A stretch of DNA of 64,000 nt. It comes from Diadema setosum (lineage: Eukaryota > Echinodermata > Echinoidea > Diadematoida > Diadematidae). A program made the translations under genes and the position numbers. The DNA is taken from the NCBI GenBank assembly GCA_033980235.1, contig CM067070.1, positions 24,712,199 to 24,776,198 on the forward strand, written 5' to 3'. The notes beneath the pieces are model-generated. The model did not search any database. It worked only from the letters and a program-made list of their open reading frames with translations, and was not told the DNA's origin. Shown here one piece after another: positions 24,040 to 35,119 of the stretch (its first letter is position 1; the number at the start of each line of letters is the position of its first letter).

Positions 24040-25092
24040 CACTCAGCAAAAGAAAGAAAAGAAAGTAAACACTTGTTCAACCTCATTTTCCTGTTGGAAT
24101 ATTTTGCTAAAAGTTAATGTATTACCTATCACATGAACATTTATTTAATAGGCTATCAAGCTGGTAGGTCAATAAAAAGGGAAACTTTACGCATGAGTGA
24201 ACAAAATTTTTCTCTTCCAAAACACAAAAAAAAGACTGCAAAAATGAACAAGTTGACAGCCATGTGTAACAATGAGAACATAAGAGAAATTTAACACAAT
24301 AAAAACATGAATTAAGTTACAAAAATAAATCTATGATCTCTTACAATATCTTTGAAGCCAAAAAGATCATTAAGGGCTGAAAATAAGGGTGGAGAAGGAA
24401 GAATTTTCTGTCAAATCTAAATTTAAAAAAAAAAGGGAATTTGAGAAGAAGCAATTTTGACACAAATGGTAGGAATTTGAATCTATTTCTCAAATTAGGA
24501 AAATTGTGAATGGTATTTGGTTCTTGAATTTGTCTCATGAATTCTTGAATTACTAAATCAAGAGAATAACATAAAGATATTCTGCTCACCGAGACATTTA
24601 ACCATCTTTTTGCCGTCACTCTCTATGTCATTTGAAGCTTGAGTTGGCAGAAATTCATTTTCCACTTTTAGTTTCGCACTTTGATTTTGTTTAAAGCTCT
24701 GTAGAAATGAAGAGAACGGAAACTTATTTTTGCTTTTTCATTTATGTCATTCATTTTGTTAAACTGCAAAGTTTTTTTTTATTGTTTGCATGTGAAAGAC
24801 AACATGCTAATTTTTGCAATTTTAACTTTTGTGTCTCGGAGGAGTAAAACGAATGTGTTCACTCATGCATAAAGTTTCCCTTTATATTTACTTCATACCT
24901 TGATAGCCAATGAAATTACCTATGATATGTTATATAATACACTGATTTTAAAATATTCTGTGAAAATATGTAATTGAATAGTGTTTACTTTTTTTATTGA
25001 TCTATTTTTCTCTTTTTATTTTTTATTCATTTATCTATTTTTTTCTTTTTATTTTTTATTTATTCATATATATATATATATATATATATACA

Positions 25093-25123
<31 letters not shown>

Positions 25124-25127
25124 AGCG
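24040..25127. mobile_element. 1.09-kb inverted-repeat element, CACTCAGCAAAA ends, TA target
   Basis: Left end CACTCAGCAAAAGAAAG at 24040 and right end TTTTGCTGAGCG at 25127, with TA outside both. Arms of about 270 bp are inverted (AGGTCAATAAAAAGGGAAACTT pairs with AAGTTTCCCTTTATATTTAC). The right arm has been expanded by poly-T and a (TA)n tract at 25069-25090. Ends and TA target fit the Tc1/mariner group. No transposase remains. Confidence 0.78.
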
Positions 25128-25129
25128 TA

Positions 25130-27150
25130 TGTCTTTTTCTACCCAGGAACGCATATGGTGTTGCAAAGAATGGTCAGAGTTTGTCGTTTCCGTCACGAAG
25201 AAAACATACATCGCATGTTGATAAATTGTAAAATGACGGTATTAACATTTTTCAAAAGCAGGTATTATATTACCCAACCCAACAAACATCTTCATTAGCC
25301 AGAAATAACATTATAGATTGGTGATCACACATTTTATTCAACTAAGCTCTATATCTATCATGAGAGTGCCAGTTGCTTGTTTATTCATATTTGTATTTAA
25401 CTCTGATATGTACTGCAATCAATTTTATTTGTTATCTATTTCCATTTTTTTCATTATTTTTCAACATTTTTGATTGTCTGATTACAATAAACTCTGTACA
25501 AAGAATATCCAGAGGGAACCACCTACGAATGGTTGAGAACTTTTAAACTATACCATGAAGCTCAAAAGCATTGCAATCTACCGGTAAAAAAAAAGAAAAA
25601 AGAATTATAGCGTTTTTTGTAAATTTCGAGTTGTGAAATTCGTATTCGCAGTTAAGGTGGAAATATGTAAAATAAAAGGTCGAAAATGTGCAATCAAATA
25701 TTCAAATTCACTTTTCTAGCATAATGAAAGAGCACTTGACTAAATCCGCTTTAAGAAAGCAGGTGAAATAATTGCTATCCTAAACATATTATGTCAGTAT
25801 CAAGTTAATGGAATGTGTAATTTTCATGAACACTGAATTTTTGTGGGATTCCCTTTATATTTTCTTTATTTTAGTACTTTAGTAGTCTCCTCATCCAGCA
25901 GTTCCAACACCAAAAACTTTTAGAATATAATTCATAACTTTTGCATCGATTTTCTTCGAACTTTCACAGATGTGTTCTATTAATAATGCTGCTTTCACTC
26001 AATCCAATTTCTCCTTGGGTTTGGGTTTCCTTTAACTAACTCCGAAATGTAAGATAAATGTGTTCACGTGATATAGAGAGGAAATACCATTTTCCTTGAG
26101 ATTTTTTGTATCTCTTTCGTATGTAGAAAATTTTTAAAAAGTAGAAACTAATATGTTGACATGTTCGCAAATATTTATATAAACCATATTCATTATGTTC
26201 CTATTATACTTCTCTTTGTATGTTTGTGAACTCTTAGTATAAATGAAATGAAATAAACTGAAATAAAGGATAAAGAGAAAAATATACGTTAGTTGAATAC
26301 CTTCAGCTCACGTAAGTTCTGCATCAATATCGTTCGTAGAGAGAAAAACAAGATATTCAACCTTTTAATTGCCCGGCAATGGACATAATGGCATTAACCA
26401 ACGAACTTACAAGGCGAACAATATCAGTAACCACTTTAAGATATTGAAATCAAACGTGCCGTTGCATAGGTTTCTCACAAACTAAAATAGCATCGTACTT
26501 TCCTTCCTTTCTCTCTAGTTGTTCATATCTTTTCTTTGTACAGAACCAATGCTGCTCCCTCGGTGTGCATTGAAAAGTATGTTAACTTGGTTAATGAAGC
26601 AAGGTTATTCTTACAGGTTATTCTTAAAGGTGGTATTTGTAATGATCTGGAACGAGTATGTATGTGTATGCTTGAGAACGTGAGGTGGGGCGGTTGATAA
26701 CAACCTTATCAACCAATTAGAGAGAATGTTGTCAAGCAGATTTTTAGTAATTAAGCTTTTTGATGTTAAAAGTAATTGTAAGGGATACACAATCAACATA
26801 ACATATTATGGCTTCAACTGACTAACTTAAAGCTTTAGAGCTTTGCTTGCCGATGGAAAAGAAGAACCTCGCAAATTACACACAAAATGAAGTGTTTAGA
26901 TGCTGTCATGATATTACACTGTTACTTTTGGTAGCCTTTTGGTGGCATATCATAATTATGGAGAGAGTTAGTTTGCTCTAGCCAAATATAAAAATTAAGC
27001 CGGTTTATTTGTCTCTGGTTGAATCTGGTTTTGTTCATTAACGCTGAATGCACGGTAACCTATGTATGTGCGTACCAGTCCCGTTTTTAAACCTTTTAGT
27101 CGGTCTACGGACGTGTGTTGTATGCGCGGGCGTAGTTAGTTGCAGCTGCC
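25130..27150. other. Intergenic, AT-rich, no gene recognised
   Basis: No exon-like frames flanked by convincing splice sites. Isolated ORFs such as 26611-26799 minus have no recognisable features. Confidence 0.4.
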
Positions 27151-27179
27151 GTAGTCTTGTACGCACAATGTATTCGTAG

Positions 27180-27890
27180 AGCAGAACTGTTTATCAGTGA
27201 AAAACCGTGTTTATCAAATGATGAACACAGTTTTTCTGATAAACTGTGTTTATCAGCGATAAACTCTCTTTATCAATTGATAGACAGAGTTCATCAATCT
27301 GATAAACAGTGTTTATCACTTGATAAGCTGAGTTTATCAGAAAAAACAGTGTTTATCAGTTGATAAACACAGTTTATCAAAGAAAAACTGTGTTTATCAG
27401 TCGATAAACACTGTTTATCAGTGAAAAACAGTGTTTATCAACTGATAAACACAGTTTTTCTTTGATAAGTTCATAAACACAGTTTATCAAAGAAAAACTG
27501 TGCTTATTAGTGGATAAACACAGTTTTTCTTTGATAAACTGAGTTTATCAACTGATAAACACAGTTTTTCTGATAAACTGAATTTATCAATTGATAAACA
27601 GAGTTTATCAATCTGATAAACTGAGTTTATCAATCTGATAAAATGAGTTTATCAGAAAAAAAGTGTTTATCAGTTGATAAACTCAGTTTATCGGAGAAAA
27701 ACTGTGTTTATCAGTTGATAAATTCAGTTTATCAAAGAAAAACTGTGTTTATCAGTTGATAAACTCAGTTTATCAAAGAAAAAAACTATTTTTATCAGTT
27801 GATAAACACAGTTTTTCTGATAAACTCAGTTTATCAGTTGATAAACAGAGTTTTTCACTTTTGATAAGCAGAGTTATTTATCTCTCTTCA
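27180..27890. repeat. Palindromic GTTTATCA/TGATAAAC array, left half
   Basis: Nearly every 10-20 bases carries GTTTATCA, TGATAAAC or a one-base variant. They are arranged as back-to-back palindromes such as GTTTATCAGTTGATAAAC, separated by two linkers: ACAGTTTTTCTGATAAACTG and ACAGTTTATCAAAGAAAAAC. There is no fixed period. The whole is several dozen short inverted repeats rather than a head-to-tail satellite. It is AT-rich and able to form multiple alternative hairpins. Confidence 0.85.
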
Positions 27891-27894
27891 CTGT

Positions 27895-28160
27895 TTGATA
27901 TGTTCTGCTCGTTGATAATAATCGCAGCGCTAGCGCTTGCAATGTATCGCTGCGCTACTTATACCTGTCCACTTCCCGGCAGCTGCTCGCTTCCCGGCTG
28001 GCCCCGCGTACACATACAGTTCCGTGTATGGCATCACTAGCTGTAGATCTACGTACATGTACGTATCATCACTAGCTGTAGATCTACGTACATGTACGTA
28101 TTAACAGAGCAGACGGTTCTGCGTATTAAATGCTGCTAGCGCCCTCTACCGAGAAGGTTT
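27895..28160. other. Unique-looking spacer between the two palindrome arrays
   Basis: GC-richer than the arrays. It contains inverted CGCAGCGCTAGCG/CGCTAGCAG motifs and a perfect 35-bp tandem duplication (28032-28101). Near both junctions AGCAGAGTTATT appears in opposite orientation, so it is the loop of a larger inverted arrangement. Confidence 0.5.
28032..28101. repeat. Two perfect 35-bp direct repeats containing TACGTACATGTACGTA
   Basis: CATCACTAGCTGTAGATCTA plus the 15 following bases occurs at 28032-28066 and again, identical, at 28067-28101. Each unit contains the 16-bp palindrome TACGTACATGTACGTA. The perfect identity implies recent duplication. Confidence 0.9.
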
Positions 28161-28164
28161 GAAT

Positions 28165-28735
28165 AACTCTGCTTTTCTCTGATAAACTGAGTTTATCAAG
28201 TGATAAACAGAGTTTATCAGAAAAACTGTGTTTATTAGTTGATAAACTCAGTTTATCAAGTGATAAACAGAGTTTATCAGAAAAACTGTGTTTATCAATT
28301 GATAAACTCAGTTTATCAAGTGATAAACAGAGTTTATCGGAAAAACTGTGTTTATCAGTTGAACTCAGTTTATCATTGATAAACATAGTTTATCGGAAAA
28401 ACTGTGTTTATCAGTGGATAAACAGAGTTTTTCTGATAAACTCTGTTTTTCTCTGATAAACAGAGTTTTTCTTGAAAAACAATGTTTATCAGTTGATAAA
28501 CACAGTTTTTCTGATAAACTGTGTTTATCACTTGATAAACAGTGTTTATCAACTGATAAACACAGTTTTTCTGAAAACTCTGTTTATCACTTGATAAACT
28601 CAGTTTTTCTTGAAAAACAATGTTTATCAGTTGATAAACACATTTTTTTTCTGATAAACTGTGTTAATCAGTTGATAAACTCAGTTAATCAAGTGATTAA
28701 CAAAGTTTATCAGTGAAAAACAGAGTTTATCGACT
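28165..28735. repeat. Palindromic GTTTATCA/TGATAAAC array, right half
   Basis: The same motif vocabulary as 27180-27890. Part of this half (28190-28350) is a more regular tandem of about 65 bp: CTGATAAACTGAGTTTATCA then AGTGATAAACAGAGTTTATC then AGAAAAACTGTGTTTATC. Open frames on both strands (for example 28126-28386 minus, 28414-28716 plus) encode repetitive DKLCLSLDKLSLS-type peptides, as expected from the repeat itself. Confidence 0.85.
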
Positions 28736-28834
28736 TTTTACACAAACGGCTTGCCATATACGTAGGTTTGTATACGTGACCAATTTCGGTATTGATCAGT
28801 GTGCTACTAGTATGTAGCGCTGTGTATTAGTATT

Positions 28835-29175
28835 GACCGATTCTGTGACGCGCTATGTGTATTTTTGGCATGGGCAGCGCCATTACTGCGGTGTATCATC
28901 CGACCCCCCCCCCCCCCCCTCCTCTCTCCCCACCCCTCTTACGCGCGCAGAATGAAAAACTGATGCATGGTTGTTTTAGCCAATGGGCATCTCGTACCAG
29001 TGCGCGAATGCTTGCTTAGTGCGCGAACCTTTGTTACAAGTGCGCGATAAACATGTTGCCCGTGGGGTGGGGGAGAGCAGGGGGGGTCGGCTGAGACACC
29101 GCAATTTGAGCTCATGGCTGCGCCCAGTGCCATAAAATGTCTGCTGCCCTCAACGAACCCGAATCGGTCAATAGG
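28835..29175. repeat. 340-bp imperfect palindrome centred on a G/C-run pair
   Basis: TATTGACCGATTC at about 28836 pairs with GAATCGGTCAATA at about 29161. Further in, GGGCAGCG...GCGGTGT and CCGACCCCCCC pair with their complements. Loop sequence is 28930-29060. It may be a separate foldback element immediately after the GATAAAC block. Confidence 0.6.
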
Positions 29176-29179
29176 GCGC

Positions 29180-30230
29180 TTAGTGTGAGCCGTGTACTCT
29201 GGTATTCATGGCATTGTGTAGTATGGGGCGCCTAGTGTGATAGGATGCTGAGTTGATGGTTTTTTTATTAAAGCAATTGACCAATGCAACATTTGTAATG
29301 CATTTATGGTGAAAGAATCGAGGACGATCGAAGTTGATCAAGAGAGATGTGCAGTGTAGTAAAGGCACAATGTTGTACATATGGGTTGTGTCACCCGAGG
29401 TTTTGATTAATAGAGAGAACCCTTTTATTGCATTACTTGATGTCACGTTATGTGTGTGTGTGTATGTTATGGTTATAGTGCTACAGCATCACTTAGGTAG
29501 TATGAGGGTCGACTCAGTGTAAAAAGTGATGTGAGTTGTAATAATTCGGTTAACTGTAGGCTACATAAAACGATCGAGTGGGTTAGGGGTATGTGTACGT
29601 AGTGTCGATGGTGACATCTGTGTTATTTAGAGGCCACGATAAAGAAGAAGTTTGATGGAAGTGTCCCAGATGAGGCATTCTTTCCCGTAAGGAATTCCAG
29701 TTGTTTTAAATGTGTATGAATATAATTATAATTGGACTAAGCTAGCGTGCACTTGTGTAAGGTACCATAGTTACGTCTGACGTATCACATATTCAATACT
29801 CATATACGTTGCAGTTCGATTTTTAACGTGGGAGGTTATGAAAGACGTAACGACTCGGTAGTAATGATTGGACGTACTGTGCCTGCTTTATGGTACTGTA
29901 ATGTATGTTATTGATCAGCTTGTGTGGATCATTGACATAGAGTTATATGTAATACAGTTGGTACACTGGCAGTGACCTCTCTGCTTGCTGTTAACAGAGG
30001 CATGATGTCAAACGGAAGCTGGTTTGTCCTGACGTGTTGTGTGTCTTAGTCCAGTTTGAGACCTATAGGACCCACGTGCCCTATCATATCATTCAACACA
30101 CAACACCAACAACTCACACACCAATCAACCCCTCACATAATAATTGCCAGATTTAGAGACATCCTCATCTATTTGTTTCATGAAGAAGGTTGCTGTTAAT
30201 ATAAGATGAAATAATTACACTCTAAACAGG
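29180..30230. other. Intergenic, no gene recognised
   Basis: Mixed sequence without a defensible gene. A (GT)n stretch lies at 29449-29465. Confidence 0.4.
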
Positions 30231-30237
30231 TACTATA

Positions 30238-30540
30238 CAGAGACTCCAACTCTCCCGTTTTCGACGGGAGATCTCCCGCCGAAAACCCATTTTTGCAAAA
30301 TTTCCCGTTCTCCCGCTTGAGATTTAATTTCTCCCGCCCTGGCTCTGTGTCTCCCGTTGGAAAGGATTTCTTACTTATTGCTATCGTATGTTGAAAAAAT
30401 AAACCTTAGATAGCACCAGAGAGCATCTAGAACCCTAGGAACTTCGCGCTTCGCACACATCAACTTGGAGTCTCCCGTTTGCCAGGGGTTTCGGGCGGGA
30501 GAATCTCCAGATCAGAAGGTGCTTGGGGTTGGAGTCTCTG
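30238..30540. mobile_element. 303-bp MITE, CAGAGACTCCAAC ends, 6-bp target duplication
   Basis: CAGAGACTCCAACTCTCCCG at the left and GGGGTTGGAGTCTCTG at the right are inverted. ACTATA is duplicated exactly on both sides (30232-30237 and 30541-30546). The interior repeats TCTCCCGTTTTCGACGGGAG and TCTCCCGC motifs. No protein-coding capacity. The perfect target duplication suggests a recent insertion. Confidence 0.85.
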
Positions 30541-30546
30541 ACTATA

Positions 30547-31160
30547 GGAAACAATCAGTCAGCTTTAGAATTAAGGCTTCTAGCCCGGTAACAATGACTA
30601 AAATTACAAATGTTGCAAACATATTCATGAAAAGAGTCTGGTCGACAAGGGAGGGGCGGGGGTAGCACACACATCGTTTGTAATTCCATACACTTCAGTC
30701 TCGGAAGAAGGCAGTCCTGTGAAATGAACATTGTCATCTGAGTATTGACCCTCATTTTAGAGGAGTATAGGGAAAAGATATCTCTTTGCGTTGATCAGGC
30801 GGGAGGTACAGCAATTTTATAGGAGTGTGATATACCTTAAAATGTCACACGGAAACGTTATTATACTCTCACAAAATCCATCATCATAAAGGCTTTCCCT
30901 ATTAAAAAATACAGACAAAGAAAAACAAAAATTAGTAACGATAGTGGCTCTACAGGCTCTCAATATTTGGAACAGCCAATAAGCTCTGCAATGAAGGCAA
31001 TAATTCTGACAAGTGCAATTAGCCCGGTTTAGTGCATTCAATTGCCGTGCACTTTTACACCATAAACTTTGCGAAGGGGGCTTAAAATTGTTGCTAAATT
31101 CAGAAGGCTTATGCAGGAATATATTTCCTTATATGTACTTCTGCTCATCTCTATTCTTTT
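30547..31160. other. Intergenic, nothing recognised
   Basis: No exon or repeat end could be supported. Confidence 0.4.
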
Positions 31161-31163
31161 TAG

Positions 31164-31248
31164 TACTTACCTCCCGTTTTGCGTAAAGAGAAGAAAGGAA
31201 CCTCAGCCAGCACAACGACACGGAGCAAATTGCGCTGCCAAACGTGAG
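31164..31248 (+). other. Candidate 5' (untranslated?) exon of the SRCR/discoidin gene
   Basis: A good acceptor (CTCTATTCTTTTTAG) and a consensus donor (GAG then GTAAGT) bracket 85 bases. One frame is open, but the next candidate exon at 31988 begins AAATGG and supplies its own start codon, so this piece is best read as 5' UTR. Evidence is splice-site quality only. Confidence 0.3.
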
Positions 31249-31987
31249 GTAAGTCTCCACAGCACGTTCCAAGATGTATAACACAACGAAATTTAAACAG
31301 AATGTTATTTTTTTTTACCATTTGCACATTCAATAAACATTGTAACAACAAAAACAACAACAAAGCTTGCCCTGTGCAAATTGCATACACAAATTTTGTA
31401 CAATTTTATGAAGGGCACATGGAATAGAAAAAGTGATGAGGAAGCAACCTTGTCAATAGAATTCATAAACATCTGACTAAAAAGTGCTGTATGAAATGGC
31501 AGGTAAGCATGCATTTTTCTTTCGTCATTGAGATGTACCCCTCTTTGTAAGGAGTGAAACAAAAATTTTCTTAAGAAAGAATAGTCTGATTAGAATGATA
31601 ATCCCATTAATTTCATCTGATACATGTTATTTACGTCTACTCTTACAAAATATAGCATAGTGTTTCAATCCTGTTCTAAATATCACATTCATTAAAAGAA
31701 AAATCTTTTAGGAACTGTGAGTTGAATTTTTCAACAATTCAAGAAAATGAACATGTTTTATCAGCAATTTGATATTAATATCAATAAAGCAACATATGTC
31801 TTTCAACACTTAATTTGGGGGGGGGGGGATAGCTCCTGGTTGGCAGATTAAGGAAATGATAAGGTTATAAGTTGTTAAGATTATAAGTTGTAATGAAATC
31901 ATTATCGTTTATCACACTAGGAAATTGGTATCAAGGAACAATAGGATATATGAAATAACGTAGAAATGAACTTTCATGCATTTTCAG

Positions 31988-32026
31988 AAATGGAGTTACA
32001 CTGGTTTGCGTGGCTTTTACCTCTGA
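31988..32026 (+). CDS. Candidate start exon of a secreted multidomain gene (MELHWFAWLLPL)
   Basis: A short exon between TGCATTTTCAG and GTAAGT. The ATG at 31990 opens a hydrophobic run, MELHWFAWLLPL, that looks like the first half of a signal peptide. The exon leaves one base of the next codon (phase 1), and the next plausible exons at 36836 and 41131 both start in phase 1. A cleavage site is not visible, so another small exon may lie between 32.0 and 36.8 kb. This is a model built from splice signals and phase, not from protein similarity. Confidence 0.35.
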   Translation, partial: KWSYTGLRGFYL

Positions 32027-32029
32027 GTA

Positions 32030-33325
32030 AGTATTCATTGTCGATGAAAGACAACTTTCCAATGCCACCAAACTAACTTGTCTATAACAATGCTACGTTA
32101 TTAGAAATGATAACACTGAAATCATTCCTTTACGAACAAACCGACGTGGAAAAAAAGTAATATGATTATTGGTAATTATTATCATTATCACAGGAGTATT
32201 GGAACAGTTTAGTAATTTCATATCATGATAATCGGGAGACAACAGGTGAAATTAATATATAGATGACAAGGTTTATCATTGCAGTTTCCTACTCTAAGCG
32301 TATTTCTAGTTTCAATTCGAGTAAACTGCAACACCTCACCTCACAATGGTGAACCTCTGAGTCTATACTACTTCATATCTAATACGTTAGAGTTAATTAA
32401 ATTTGTGTAAGGTCAGAAAGAAATGTAAGGCGCCTACTTCAGTCTGTTAATTAGGGAGAAGAACAAAAGCCCTGTGTTCACTGTAGTGAAATTCTCAAAT
32501 CAGTCCAACGGTTGAGGGCTTTGGAAGACTCTGCCGATGAAACAAACTATATAGTGTATACTATCATTTTGAATCATACCTCTGACACAAGAACACATCC
32601 GCAAACTTCTAAACGCCGGGCTTCTTAGATTGGCTGGGTTAGTCATATAAACTCCGGAACGTCAAAGACCTTTCTTTCGAGAAAAAGCAGTGTTTTGATT
32701 GAAAGAGGCAAGAAATTTATGTGCAGATTGTTGTACCCAAGGTTTGTTATTCTGAAATTCAGCCTTACCGAAAGTTTGTCAATTAAACGTTTTTTTCCCT
32801 CAATTCAGATACGCACACCATCCTTTCATGTTAAGAGCAACGAAGCTTATTTCATTATTGTATATAATTATATGAATTATAAAGCGACTTAACAACCTCC
32901 ACCCCCTTTTTATTTTTACATCAACCAGAATAGTAGAGTAAAAAAATACTATAGTAAAAATGAATGTATATGTTTCATTTTATTTCAATTTCTCATTTTT
33001 AAAGAAACCGAACGAGATTTTAAGCGTTGCTATATTAGGCATGAACACATCAAGCATAAAAATACAAGCTCTGACTGCTTACGCATCTGTATAGATTCAT
33101 TGAAGAAAATTATTAGTTTTACAGTGCTTTTGAAAGTCAATGTGCTTTTAAGGTAAAAATTGGAACAGGGAATAATACAAACTTACAGTATGGCTTTGTA
33201 TGATGTCTTATTCTTGTTTAAAAGATCAAATGGCAGTAATCTGTACACACTCTTATCAATTGCAAACATCTTCTTCTTCTCTAGTCACCACGCAAAAGAA
33301 ATGTTATATGTTCTTCTAATCCAAT
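32030..33325. other. Intron or intergenic sequence, nothing recognised
   Basis: AT-rich. A pyrimidine-rich acceptor-like site occurs at 33267-33284, but the sequence after it soon becomes the antisense LINE fragment. Confidence 0.4.
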
Positions 33326-33329
33326 GTCG

Positions 33330-35115
33330 GATGATCTGCCTGGTACAGGGAGTTAGAGGGGCCAGATTTTCTTAGGTGATTCTCCCTGTTATGTTCAAAG
33401 CTCTGGCATAAGTGGACAGACAAGGAGATGTTGCATAGTCTGCTCCTCTCCACACAGGCAGGTGATGTCATCATTTTCACCGTAATTAATATATACGCCC
33501 ACTTTGCTAGGTTAGATCTGCAGCGGCATACAACACTTTTAGACGATAGCAGCAAGACCAGGGAGGCAATGCCTCACTGATGCCTGATGGTGTAGTTTCG
33601 TTAGGGCTGATATAGTGTCAAACAAGACACTGTTCGCGGTGCACGGGTAAGACGTTCGATCCACACGAATAAGCGCTGCTTGTCAAGGCTTAAATTGTGT
33701 TCAGTGCCCCGACAGAATGCATGACGCCTGGATTTAAACCTCTTTCTTGAATGTTCACAATTAAAGAGAAGGTGGCGAGGGTCATTTTTATTGCTTCAGG
33801 TTCTCCTTCTGAGATTCAACAGTCCTTCCGATGATTGTCAAGCAACCCACTCAGAAGGTAGAGGTCTTCAGTCTTTGTGGACTTTAGGCAACCAGTAATT
33901 GCACGTCTTGAAGAATTTCGATCACTGCCAATCTTAGTGGCATGAGCTGATCTACCAGACAGGTGACACATCTAGAGTAGCATAAAGCCAGTGCTCCTGT
34001 ACGTAGTCCTACTACCTTCCCATCAGCTCTCCACGCGGTATTAGTAAGCTTCCTGAGGATACTATTCCTTGATGCTACCTTTGCCTTGGTCTTAATGATG
34101 TGATCCTTGAAAGTGGGGGACCTGTAAGATGTCTCCCCAATTAGGTAAACTGGCTTGATTGGATACCTGTCGCTGCCATTTTCAATATCAACTAATCCGT
34201 AGATTTGAGGGTTAACTTTCTTGTTTTTAAGATGCAACAGACTGATTTTTTTTTTTCTTGGTTATCTCATTTAGCTACACTTCGGTTGTGTAGCTCCATG
34301 GTTATCTCTTAGAGGTCTGGTGGCATAGTAGGAGATGAGTAAGTCAAGTGCATTGGTGTCCGGAGGAGATGCAATGCAGGGTCATCAGCATAGAAAGCGT
34401 CTAAAGTCTCCGGATCATTATGTGCACTATATCAAATGAAAAAGGGGCAAGCACACTCCCTTGTGGAAGTACGTTCTTCTTTGTCCTCCATGTACTCCTT
34501 CTGCTACCGAGGTCTGCGAATTTTCTGCGGTTTAATAGCATGTTGCAGATCAGCTCTGTTAGTCTAACATGTGAGGTCATCTCGTACAGTCTCTTAGCAA
34601 GGATGTGGTGGTAGACTGTGTCGTATGCTGCAGAAAGGTCAACTTAGGCAGCACCGGTAATTTTCCATCGGTCTGATTGGTAGCCATCAGACTTAGGAAA
34701 GGTGAATGTAGGTAATGATAGAGCAAGCAGCTTCGGGATGATGTTATCCGTTCCCTCTCCTAGCCTGGCGGTAATGTGTAGTTCGATGTTGTCGAAAATG
34801 AGGGTCATCCGACTGTTCTCTTCAAAGGTTTCTTGGCAGCGTCGGGCTGTATTAGCGAGACAAGTCTAGCGCTGGTCACAGCCTTTGACGCCCTGATGCA
34901 ATTATACACCAGACATACACCATGGGTTACATTCAAATTTCGCCCTATTTGCCCGCCCATGACTTGGAGAGCTGTCGGATCTCTGGAGGCAAGGCTGTAT
35001 TTTCCACGAGTCCATACATTATCAACATTTTTTTATAGCCACACTCGTTCGATGTCGCCTTCGAAAGCGTCGTTTATTCTAAGGCGGTCCTCATTGGTAA
35101 TGCGTCGATAATAGC
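33330..35115 (-). pseudogene. Non-LTR retrotransposon (jockey-like LINE) reverse transcriptase remnant, antisense
   Basis: Read on the minus strand from about 35115 to 33330. The catalytic core appears as VDLSAAYDTVYHH (34650), VLPQGSVLAPF (34455) and a YADD box, FYADDPALHLL (about 34400). The connection and thumb segments follow: KTKAKVASRNSILRKL, then TNTAWRADGKV and LALCYS (34100-33960). A Cys-containing tail reaches about 33330. Frames change several times and stops interrupt, so it is inactive. Plus-strand ORFs at 34420-34614 and 34833-35111 are shadows. It lies in the long first introns of the candidate SRCR gene, in the opposite orientation. Confidence 0.85.
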
Positions 35116-35119
35116 GTAA

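Noticed and set aside
28126..28716. Repetitive DKLCLSLDKLSLS-type proteins on both strands
   Set aside because: They are direct translations of the palindromic repeat and appear on both strands and in several frames. There is no start context or independent evidence of coding.
27180..28735. CRISPR-like array
   Set aside because: Repeats are themselves palindromes with no unique spacers of constant length, and the DNA is eukaryotic.
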